Positions 6,547 to 11,214 of a DNA stretch of 12,131 nt are shown here, piece after piece. Position numbers and translations under genes: made by a program. Each line of letters opens with the position of its first letter. Within the stretch, counting starts at the first letter, position 1. Source of the stretch: Candidatus Wolfebacteria bacterium. GTDB taxonomy: Bacteria > Patescibacteriota > Minisyncoccia > UBA6257 > UBA9933. Below the pieces are notes generated by a model. That model searched no databases. It was given only the letters and a program-made list of their open reading frames with translations, and was not told where the DNA came from. The stretch spans positions 1-12,131 of the forward strand of contig JAPLZW010000067.1 of the NCBI GenBank assembly GCA_026394835.1, read 5' to 3'.

Positions 6547-6575
6547 GATATACCATATATGACGACAATTGTCAA
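6547..6575 (-). promoter_or_regulatory. Sortase promoter, leaderless geometry, with palindromic operator candidate
   Basis: TTGACA (6570-6575) and TATATC (6547-6552) are 17 nt apart on the minus strand. Transcription 7 nt past the -10 box would begin at the A of the ATG (6540). The 10-bp perfect palindrome GACAATTGTC (6564-6573) overlaps the -35 box and could be a repressor site. Confidence 0.6.
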
Positions 6576-6645
6576 CAATAATCTCCTTTTCATATATTTC
6601 TATTTTCTATTTACTAGATCCTAGATTCTCGTTTATTTAATCCCC

Positions 6646-6714
6646 ATAAGGCTGTGAATTATCCGGAAGAGAGATTATTTGATGTGCAAAACATCGGATA
6701 ACTCCCAGCCTCAT
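6646..6714 (-). other. Long imperfect hairpin in the spacer upstream of the sortase gene
   Basis: On the minus strand ATGAGGCTG pairs with CAGCCTTAT (one G-U), then an internal loop, then TTATCCG pairs with CGGATAA. Inside is a small hairpin (GATGT/ACATC) and an AT/CT-rich strand. It resembles a structured leader or small RNA, or a miniature inverted-repeat element. I recognise no Rfam family. Confidence 0.4.
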
Positions 6715-6715
6715 A

Positions 6716-6750
6716 GTGACTAACGACTAACTACTAATGACTAACTACTT
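6716..6750. repeat. Short direct repeats (GACTAACTAC words)
   Basis: GACTAAC/GACTAACTAC occurs three times in about 35 nt, just beyond the U-tract of the terminator for the 74-aa protein gene. No function is apparent. Confidence 0.5.
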
Positions 6751-6803
6751 AAAAAGGGTGGGGCGCTATATGTGAACGAAATGAATCTGACAGCCAGCGC
6801 CCC
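6751..6803 (-). terminator. Terminator of the small membrane protein pair
   Basis: GGGGCGCT (6760-6767) pairs with AGCGCCCC (6796-6803) around a 28-nt loop. On the minus strand the stem is followed by ACCC and six U. It lies 16 nt after the stop of the 74-aa protein gene. Confidence 0.7.
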
Positions 6804-6819
6804 GATTGGCTATCAGTGA

Positions 6820-7044
6820 TTATTCTCCGCCGTCGCCTGTGCCAGGAACGATTCCCGGCATCGGCATTCGGAGGTGAATCGGAATCGGCTCGTGACTCAC
6901 CGCCGGCCGTTCCGGAACGAAGAATCCCGAAACAAAGAAAAGGCCAAAGCCGATCATGGCCATAAATACGACCATAAACCCCACGCGGCCGACCTTCTTC
7001 ATACCGCGCGGCAATCCTTGCTTCTGCCCTGACTTGTTGGACAT
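6820..7044 (-). CDS. 74-aa single-pass membrane protein with Pro/Gly-rich tail
   Basis: The product has a basic N-terminus (SNKSGQKQGLPRGMKKVGR), one membrane segment (about residues 22-43, GFMVVFMAMIGFGLFFVSGFFV) and a proline-, methionine- and glycine-rich external tail (PIPIHLRMPMPGIVPGTGDG). By the positive-inside rule the tail faces outward. I do not recognise it. The ATG at 7044 is preferred because GGAGG ends 9 nt before it; a TTG at 7050 would be too close to that site. It follows the 27-aa gene by 15 nt and shares its promoter and terminator. Strong expression is inferred from the consensus signals. Confidence 0.75.
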   Translation of the reverse strand: MSNKSGQKQGLPRGMKKVGRVGFMVVFMAMIGFGLFFVSGFFVPERPAVSHEPIPIHLRMPMPGIVPGTGDGGE

Positions 7045-7059
7045 TTCCAATCACCTCCA

Positions 7060-7143
7060 TCATGAGTGTCGTGATATGTAGTACGCCCCAAACGCCAAAA
7101 CCCCGAACAGAACAAATGCAAGAACCATCACAAGAATGTCCAT
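7060..7143 (-). CDS. 27-aa single-pass membrane microprotein
   Basis: This very short gene reads MDILVMVLAFVLFGVLAFGA followed by YYISRHS and TGA. Nearly the whole peptide is one hydrophobic helix with a basic C-terminal end. Three independent signals support it: GGAGGT 8 nt before the ATG, a consensus promoter about 70 nt upstream, and the stop codon placed just before the ribosome site of the 74-aa membrane protein gene. Together these look like a two-gene unit. Its composition resembles small subunits or regulators that bind larger membrane proteins (such as KdpF- or CydX-like peptides), but no homology is claimed. A second GGAGGT about 30 nt further upstream precedes a possible TTG-started 16-codon frame, which seems less likely. 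Confidence 0.65.
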   Translation of the reverse strand: MDILVMVLAFVLFGVLAFGAYYISRHS

Positions 7144-7213
7144 CTCTCTATACCTCCACTCAAAATTGTTTGATTCAAAGAACCTCCACAAGACCTTTTT
7201 CACCCTATTTTAC

Positions 7214-7242
7214 ATTATACCATACCAATATCTATTTGTCAA
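7214..7242 (-). promoter_or_regulatory. Consensus sigma70-type promoter with extended -10
   Basis: TTGACA (7237-7242), a 17-nt spacer and TATAAT (7214-7219) on the minus strand, with TGG directly before TATAAT giving an extended -10. All twelve hexamer bases match consensus. It serves the 27-aa/74-aa membrane protein pair; the leader is about 63 nt and carries two GGAGGT copies. Confidence 0.88.
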
Positions 7243-7260
7243 TAAATGGCTTGAAACCGC

Positions 7261-7287
7261 AAAAAATACCCTGTAAATGGGTATTTT
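7261..7287 (-). terminator. Terminator of tRNA-Pro
   Basis: AAAATACCC pairs with GGGTATTTT (9 bp) around a 7-nt loop and is followed by further U on the minus strand. It starts 14 nt after the tRNA 3' end. Confidence 0.75.
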
Positions 7288-7300
7288 AAATTCCTAATAG

Positions 7301-7371
7301 TCGGGCCACCCGGAATCGGACCGGGACTACACCCACCCCAAGGGTGCGGACTACCACTATCCGATGGCCCG
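7301..7371 (-). tRNA. tRNA-Pro(GGG)
   Basis: On the minus strand the 71-nt gene folds as a full cloverleaf. The acceptor stem CGGGCCA/UGGCCCG has 7 of 7 pairs. The D-arm has GGA/UCC. The anticodon stem CACCC/GGGUG has the loop UUGGGGU, which gives anticodon GGG (reads CCC). The T-arm is CCCGG/CCGGG with loop UCCGAUU, and the discriminator is A73. No CCA is encoded. It begins 2 nt after a hairpin that contains the stop codon of the preceding protein gene, so the two are probably transcribed together and the tRNA released by processing. Confidence 0.95.
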
Positions 7372-7373
7372 AT

Positions 7374-7405
7374 AAAGAATTCGACGCCTATGCGTCGAAT
7401 TCTTT
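7374..7405 (-). repeat. 14-bp hairpin spanning a stop codon, next to tRNA-Pro
   Basis: AAAGAATTCGACGC (7374-7387) pairs perfectly with 7392-7405 around a 4-nt loop. On the minus strand the 5' arm encodes the last codons (KEFDA) and the UAG stop starts at the arm/loop boundary. The 3' arm ends 2 nt before the first base of tRNA-Pro. Confidence 0.85.
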
Positions 7406-7987
7406 CATTATATCGTTAAACTTCTGGTTTAAATCGTTTATTGTTTTTGCTTCGTTATTCAGCTTTTTCACCAGATCGGGAATGCCATCCCCTTGGGTCC
7501 TGCCCGAGAATTTCTGCCGGAGAATATCCAAAAGCTGGTTCAAGTAATCATTGTAGGCTATAAGATGGCTGATTAAAGTGGTTTCGGAACTTACCGCCTC
7601 CAGCGCTTTCTGCCCGAAAGAAATCGGAGATATTTTACTCAAATTTTCCGCCATCAGTTCCAAATTATTGGAAAGCTCAACGGCTTTCCCCCTCGCGGTC
7701 CTGTTTTTCTGGAGTTCCTCCGTCACTAGAACAAGAGCGCCCGTATAATTCCGCTCTTCATCAAGCTTGGCTATCTGGTCTATTTTTGAAGTGGAATCAT
7801 CGGAAATATTCACAATATCCCGAGCGACCAGAGAGGCTTGTTGCCTTGCTTTAAGGAAATCATCGGGGACATTCCTTGTCTCGGCAAAAAGAAATCTCGC
7901 GACGAAATAAGCTGCCAGCATAATGACAAAAAAGATTATCAGAATCCTTATCCGCCTCGGTATTTTTAAGTAATAGCTTGTAAGCAT
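7388..7987 (-). CDS. Membrane-anchored helical protein, unknown function
   Basis: This 199-aa protein has a basic N-terminus (KIPRRIRI), one membrane segment (about residues 14-34, RILIIFFVIMLAAYFVARFL) and then about 165 residues of almost pure alpha-helix with heptad-like hydrophobics (for example DFLKARQQASLVARDIVNIS and IDQIAKLDEERNYTGALVLV). No catalytic motif is seen. Proteins of this layout are common in Patescibacteria; I do not know a function. No Shine-Dalgarno precedes the ATG. A possible promoter on the minus strand is TTGATT (8100-8105), 18 nt, TAAATA (8076-8081), back to back with the tRNA-Gly promoter. The last codons form a hairpin with the sequence just before tRNA-Pro. Confidence 0.75.
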   Translation of the reverse strand: MLTSYYLKIPRRIRILIIFFVIMLAAYFVARFLFAETRNVPDDFLKARQQASLVARDIVNISDDSTSKIDQIAKLDEERNYTGALVLVTEELQKNRTARGKAVELSNNLELMAENLSKISPISFGQKALEAVSSETTLISHLIAYNDYLNQLLDILRQKFSGRTQGDGIPDLVKKLNNEAKTINDLNQKFNDIMKEFDA

Positions 7988-8092
7988 GGTTTAGGCGGGC
8001 CGGCTGCCGGATTTTGGCGACTTTTTCGGCCCACGCGCCTTCTTCGTAAAAAATAACCAACTACTGGCTTTACATTATTTAAAGTCATTTTC

Positions 8093-8121
8093 TTGAAAAA
8101 ATCAAGTGAAGGTATTATATT
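8093..8121 (+). promoter_or_regulatory. Promoter of the tRNA-Gly locus
   Basis: TTGAAA (8093-8098), a 17-nt spacer and TATATT (8116-8121); each box matches consensus at 5 of 6 positions. The outer tRNA-Gly begins 14 nt after the -10 box, so a precursor with a very short leader is expected. The nested tRNA would be on the same transcript. Confidence 0.7.
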
Positions 8122-8173
8122 GATAAATACCAACGCGGGTATCGTATAGTGGTTATTACTCCAGTTTTCTCCC

Positions 8174-8206
8174 GAAACGATCTGAGCGAAGCGAAATTAT
8201 CGTTTC
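8174..8206 (+). repeat. Hairpin A with GAGCGAAGCGAA-type loop (REP-like)
   Basis: An 8-bp perfect stem (GAAACGAT/ATCGTTTC) encloses 17 nt that include CTGAGCGAAGCGAA. From memory, this loop word recurs in short palindromic repeats of Chloroflexi and Patescibacteria; that is recollection, not a search result. Confidence 0.55.
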
Positions 8207-8240
8207 ATAATCCCGTTAATCCAAATCCCTACAATGATGT

Positions 8241-8311
8241 GCGAGAGTAGCACAGTGGTAGTGCGCCTGCCTTCCAAGCAGGATACGGGGGTCCGATTCC
8301 CCTCTCTCGCT
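8241..8311 (+). tRNA. tRNA-Gly(UCC), intact, nested inside the interrupted tRNA
   Basis: The 71-nt gene folds fully. Acceptor GCGAGAG/CUCUCGC has 7 pairs; the D-arm is GCAC/GUGC. The anticodon stem CCUGC/GCAGG has loop CUUCCAA, which gives anticodon UCC. The variable loop is AUAC. The T-arm is GGGGG/CCCCU with loop UCCGAUU, and the discriminator is U73, as expected for glycine. No CCA is encoded. It has no obvious promoter of its own and probably relies on the one at 8093-8121. It is not a copy of the outer tRNA: the acceptor, D and anticodon stems all differ, so it did not arise by recent tandem duplication. Confidence 0.95.
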
Positions 8312-8328
8312 CAAATCTAACGGGATCG

Positions 8329-8363
8329 CGTAAAATTTTCCAAATCAAGATTTGGATTTTACG
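8329..8363 (+). repeat. Hairpin C, long AT-rich stem
   Basis: CGTAAAAT plus CCAAATC (separated by a TTT bulge) pairs with GATTTGG plus ATTTTACG, 15 pairs in all. It lies 3 nt before the 3' half of the interrupted tRNA and has no U-tract after it. Confidence 0.7.
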
Positions 8364-8386
8364 AGACAAACTGGTTGACAAGGGTC

Positions 8387-8408
8387 CCCTGCCTGCCGGC
8401 AGGCAGGG
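8387..8408 (+). repeat. 22-bp GC-rich palindrome inserted in the T-loop of the interrupted tRNA
   Basis: The 20-nt core CCTGCCTGCCGGCAGGCAGG (8388-8407) is its own reverse complement; the flanking C and G extend it to 22. Removing the core exactly restores the T-loop UCCGAUU, the same loop as in the other two tRNAs here. This indicates a clean insertion. Confidence 0.85.
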
Positions 8409-8450
8409 ATTCCCCCTACCCGCTCAAAAAATATATCGTAAAACAGCAGT

Positions 8451-8849
8451 ATGAAAATATTCGGGAATAAATTTATAGAATTCGCGCTGGCTTTCGCCAC
8501 GGGTCTTTTATTTTACAGAATTTTTTATTTCATTAATCCCGGTTATTTCAAACATCCATTTACGCGCTCGCTCATCAAATTGAGATGGCACCATATCCAT
8601 TGGGGCGCGGTTTTTATTCTCGCGGCGGCCATAATGCTGCTTGTGTCGGGAGTAAATCCCTGGAGCATAATCGTTCTAGGCATCGGGATGGGGCTTATTT
8701 TCGACGAACTCATAATTATTCTGATTTTTGAAACGGAAAGGGATGAAGAGCTTAGAGCTTATGAAAAAACCCTCCGGCCGACACTTATTATGGCAACATT
8801 TATTGTTATTGCCATAGTCATTTTGGCAATGGTTTATCCGAGTTTTTAA
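8451..8849 (+). CDS. Four-helix membrane protein with HHxH and DE motifs, unknown function
   Basis: This 132-aa protein has four likely membrane segments: about residues 8-28, 51-68, 71-93 and 111-130. The polar residues stand out: RWHHIHWG (45-52) at the start of helix 2 and GMGLIFDELI (79-88) in helix 3. Histidines and an Asp-Glu pair within or near the membrane could bind a metal, but this is inference. I do not recognise a named family. It is the only plus-strand protein gene, starting 27 nt after the interrupted tRNA-Gly; no separate promoter or Shine-Dalgarno is seen, so it may be read from the tRNA promoter. Its stop codon overlaps that of the convergent sod gene by 4 nt. Confidence 0.75.
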   Translation: MKIFGNKFIEFALAFATGLLFYRIFYFINPGYFKHPFTRSLIKLRWHHIHWGAVFILAAAIMLLVSGVNPWSIIVLGIGMGLIFDELIIILIFETERDEELRAYEKTLRPTLIMATFIVIAIVILAMVYPSF

Positions 8850-9427
8850 ATCATCTTTACCGCGTTCCACCAATTTTCCGCATACTCCTGGCGGCGGTTT
8901 TGGTATTTCAGATAATAGGCATGCTCCCAGACATCCAAACAAATTATCGGCGTATGATTTTTCAAATAAGGCGAATCCTGATTGGAAGTTGAGTAGACCA
9001 GAAGATTGCCTTTTTCGTCGCGGACAAGCCAACCCCAGCCACTGCCGAATTGGTTTATGGCTGTCTGGCTTAAGAGTTTTTTGAATTCCTCCGGCGAGCC
9101 GAAAATTTTTGTTATTTCTTCCGACAAAGCACCGTCAATTTTTCTGCCCGGATCCATTATTTCCCAATAAAGATTATGATTAACATATCCTCCGCCGTTA
9201 TTTTTAAGGGCATTCTTATCGGCTTCCGGAATATTCAGGCTCGTTAAATTCCGCAAAAGTTCTTCAATGGACATTTCCGCCAAATCCGGATATTTATCCA
9301 AAACCGCGTTTAATTTATCGGCATAAGCTTGGTGATGCTTATCGTGGTGGAGCTCCATGGTTTTCGCATCAATAAATGGTTCCAAGGCGCCGTAAGCGTA
9401 AGGTAATTTCGATAATTCGTATTTCAT
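8846..9427 (-). CDS. sodA: Superoxide dismutase, Fe/Mn family, Mn-type residues
   Basis: This 193-aa enzyme converts superoxide to hydrogen peroxide and oxygen in the cytoplasm; there is no signal peptide. All four metal ligands are present: His27 (ELHHDKHH), His84 (YVNHNLYW), Asp165 and His169 (DVWEHAYY). The N-terminal helical hairpin domain spans about 1-90 and the alpha/beta domain about 98-193. Two positions point to manganese rather than iron: glycine in NNGGGYVNH and Gln150 in STSNQDSPY (iron enzymes have Gln and Ala/Thr there instead). A cambialistic enzyme cannot be excluded. The length is normal. No Shine-Dalgarno precedes the ATG. It lies 84 nt downstream of holA on the same strand with only a weak GC-rich hairpin between, so separate or joint transcription cannot be decided. 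Confidence 0.95.
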   Translation of the reverse strand: MKYELSKLPYAYGALEPFIDAKTMELHHDKHHQAYADKLNAVLDKYPDLAEMSIEELLRNLTSLNIPEADKNALKNNGGGYVNHNLYWEIMDPGRKIDGALSEEITKIFGSPEEFKKLLSQTAINQFGSGWGWLVRDEKGNLLVYSTSNQDSPYLKNHTPIICLDVWEHAYYLKYQNRRQEYAENWWNAVKMI

Positions 9428-9511
9428 AGATTATTAATCAATAATTTTAATTTCCGGGAAAACACCGGCCTTCTTATTTAAATACGAGATTAAAAAGATT
9501 AAGTTTCAAAT

Positions 9512-10390
9512 TTATCCCAAAACCAGATCCGTTAAAACCTCTCCGTAATCCATTTTCCCGGACTTTACCGCCACATCGTAATCAGCCGCAGAAAGAAGCA
9601 TTGCGGGAGATAAATATCTGCCGGCCGCAAAGATATTAAAAATCTTTCGGGGATCTTCACCGGAAAACAACAATCTCTCCAGAGAATACAATTTCGCTCT
9701 TACGTTTCCCGGATAGCCGAGGCTATTTGTAAATTCAAACAAGTTTTCCGATTCCGAATAATCGCCAGCCATTTTAACGTCCGCAAGCCCCAGGACAGAA
9801 CCGGGCTTCAGCCAAAGCAATTTTTGGAGCTCGGTTTCAAGTCCCCAGATATTGGACTCGAAAGAATAAGCGAGAAAATCCAGAGCATCCGGGGACAAAA
9901 GCAATCCGGACTCCTCCGCCTCTTTCTTGATGAAAGCCTTGAGCTTCAAACCGGAAAGTTCCTCAAATTCTTCATGCTCCGCCGGTTTTTCAAGAATAAA
10001 TTTAAAAGCGGCAAGCGGAGCTTTTGATTCCAAAAAAACAACTGTCAGCTCTTTTGACTCAAAAAACGGCGCTAAAAGCTTTTTGAAATCTTTCGCTGCG
10101 GGAGACGATGAATCGTCTTTTTTGGTTTTCGTTCCTCGTCCGCGCAAAACATTTTCATCGGTCCAAACATTGGAAAGAACCGCCATTTTTTTACTGGCGA
10201 AAATGGAACGGTTGGATATGAACTCTTTGAGCCTTTCAAATTCCTGGTCCGCGCCGTTTCCCGGTTTCGCCCGGCTGAAATCGAATTTATCAATCAAGGC
10301 GGACGGGTTTTTTACCAGGTAGGCTTCAATTATCTTTTTAAATTTTCGGTTCCGGAGAAAAGTATCTGAACCGTAAAGGGAGATAATCAT
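9512..10390 (-). CDS. holA: DNA polymerase III delta subunit (clamp loader)
   Basis: This 292-aa protein fits the HolA family: N-terminal MIISLYGSDTFLRNRKFKKI, the SNRSIFASKKMAVLSNV segment (about 59-75), LTVVFLESKAPLAAFKF (around 115-131), the lid-like segment LKAFIKKEAEESGLLLSPDA (around 149-168), the ELQKLLWL helix, and the C-terminal collar domain (DVKMAGDYSESENLFEFTNSL onward). The delta subunit opens the sliding clamp in the clamp-loader complex. As expected for delta, there is no Walker A motif. The length is slightly short compared with about 330 aa in E. coli. It starts 8 nt after the pyrG stop, so it lies in an operon with pyrG. No Shine-Dalgarno is visible. The family call is strong though sequence conservation in HolA is low. 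Confidence 0.85.
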   Translation of the reverse strand: MIISLYGSDTFLRNRKFKKIIEAYLVKNPSALIDKFDFSRAKPGNGADQEFERLKEFISNRSIFASKKMAVLSNVWTDENVLRGRGTKTKKDDSSSPAAKDFKKLLAPFFESKELTVVFLESKAPLAAFKFILEKPAEHEEFEELSGLKLKAFIKKEAEESGLLLSPDALDFLAYSFESNIWGLETELQKLLWLKPGSVLGLADVKMAGDYSESENLFEFTNSLGYPGNVRAKLYSLERLLFSGEDPRKIFNIFAAGRYLSPAMLLSAADYDVAVKSGKMDYGEVLTDLVLG

Positions 10391-10398
10391 GTTAATTT

Positions 10399-11214
10399 CT
10401 AAACACGGATTTTCGGGATTTTTCTATCCGCGGCGACTCTCACGAATTCCCTAAACAACGGATGCGGTGAAAGCGGCCGGGATTTGAATTCGGGATGAAA
10501 CTGCGTTCCCAGAAAAAAGGGATGCCTGTCTTTCGGAAGTTCGGCTATCTCCATTAACCGCCTATCCGGTGAAAATCCGGAGAATATCAATCCTTTGTCT
10601 TTAAGTTTCTCTATATAATCGGGGTTGACCTCGTAACGATGGCGGTGGCGCTCGGAAATCAAATGGCTTTTATATGCTTCGTAAGCGATAGTTCCTTTTT
10701 CAATAGCCGCCGGATATGCCCCGAGACGCATGGTTCCGCCCAAATTTTTCTCCGCAAGGTTCTTCTTCTGTTCCGGCAATATGTCTATGACGGGATGCTT
10801 GGTTTCGGGATTAATTTCAGTCGTATTCGCATCCTTGAACCCCAGGACTGTCCGGCTGTATTCCGCGATTGCGAGCTGCATTCCATAGCATAATCCAAAA
10901 TAAGGAATTTTGTTTTCCCTCAAATAACGGATGGCCGCGATTTTACCTTCCGCTCCGCGGCTGCCAAAACCGCCGGGGATGATAACTCCGTGATACGCCG
11001 AAAGCTTTTTTAAATTAGCCGATTTTTCAAAATCTTCGGCATTTAGCCAGTGAATTTCCGGCTTTCTCCTTAAGAAATAAGCGGCATGCTTTACGGCTTC
11101 GATTACCGATATATAAGAATCCGCTAAAATACAATCGCCGGTTCCGAAATACTTCTTTTTCGAAATTAATCGGAACCTCATAGATGCTTGAAACGTCGGG
11201 CGCGGAAATAACAT
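10399..11214 (-). CDS. pyrG: CTP synthase, glutaminase-domain fragment (disrupted pyrG)
   Basis: This frame carries the class I glutamine amidotransferase half of CTP synthase, which supplies ammonia from glutamine. The nucleophile elbow is GLCYGMQ (Cys109 in this frame), and the His/Glu pair is in TQFHPEF (His240, Glu242). The oxyanion segment IPGGFGSRG, LGGTMRLGA and ERHRHRYEV are all typical. True homology begins only at KYFGTGD (near residue 21); the first 18-20 residues are the upstream domain's codons read in another frame. The normal linker and the first beta-strand of this domain are absent. The ATG at 11214 lies inside the other fragment, and whether it is used is unknown. The gene ends 8 nt before holA. 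The catalytic residues look intact, so the break is recent or is an assembly error. Confidence 0.85.
   Translation of the reverse strand: MLFPRPTFQASMRFRLISKKKYFGTGDCILADSYISVIEAVKHAAYFLRRKPEIHWLNAEDFEKSANLKKLSAYHGVIIPGGFGSRGAEGKIAAIRYLRENKIPYFGLCYGMQLAIAEYSRTVLGFKDANTTEINPETKHPVIDILPEQKKNLAEKNLGGTMRLGAYPAAIEKGTIAYEAYKSHLISERHRHRYEVNPDYIEKLKDKGLIFSGFSPDRRLMEIAELPKDRHPFFLGTQFHPEFKSRPLSPHPLFREFVRVAADRKIPKIRV

Larger units (their letters stand above)
8170..8366 (+). other. 197-nt insertion in the anticodon loop, three-branched, carrying a tRNA
   Basis: Order of parts: hairpin A (GAAACGAT 8174-8181 with ATCGTTTC 8199-8206, loop containing CTGAGCGAAGCGAA); stem B (ATCCCGTTA 8210-8218 with TAACGGGAT 8318-8326) enclosing a complete tRNA-Gly; hairpin C (8329-8363, 15 pairs, 3-nt bulge). 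No protein frame or group I intron core is seen, and after removing the tRNA only about 126 nt remain. Confidence 0.7.
8135..8424 (+). tRNA. Interrupted tRNA-Gly(UCC): halves at 8135-8169 and 8367-8424
   Basis: The 5' half has acceptor strand GCGGGUA, a D-arm GUAUAGUGGUUAUUAC very like that of E. coli tRNA-Gly(UCC), anticodon strand CCAGU and loop UUUC. The 3' half, 197 nt later, begins CAA-ACUGG and ends with CCCCC, UACCCGC and U73. Joined, the halves give 7 of 7 acceptor pairs, 5 of 5 anticodon pairs and the loop UUUCCAA (anticodon UCC). U73 fits glycine. The break lies between positions 35 and 36. The 3' half is itself split: a palindrome sits between C56 and G57 of the T-loop UCC/GAUU. 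The T-stem AAGGG/CCCCC has only three good pairs. Either the insertions are removed from the RNA or this is a decayed tRNA replaced by the intact nested copy. The two halves are certain as sequence; function is open, and a pseudogene is somewhat more likely. Confidence 0.75.

Noticed and set aside
7860..8060. 66-aa minus-strand frame overlapping the start of the helical membrane protein
   Set aside because: No Shine-Dalgarno or family features, and it overlaps a better frame that has a clear membrane anchor.
8170..8366. Group I intron in the tRNA anticodon loop
   Set aside because: Once the nested tRNA is removed only about 126 nt remain and no P3-P7 core is seen. The U-end/G-end rule would require exon joining that gives anticodon UAC, which conflicts with the glycine features (U73, D-arm).
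8135..8424. Reading the outer tRNA as tRNA-Arg(UCU) or tRNA-Val(UAC) by shifting the junction
   Set aside because: The acceptor stem, D-arm and discriminator U73 match tRNA-Gly(UCC); only the 35/36 junction gives that anticodon with a 7-nt loop.
9927..10322. Open plus-strand frame opposite holA
   Set aside because: Low-complexity Ser/Phe/Lys composition with no motif; holA on the other strand has recognisable family segments.
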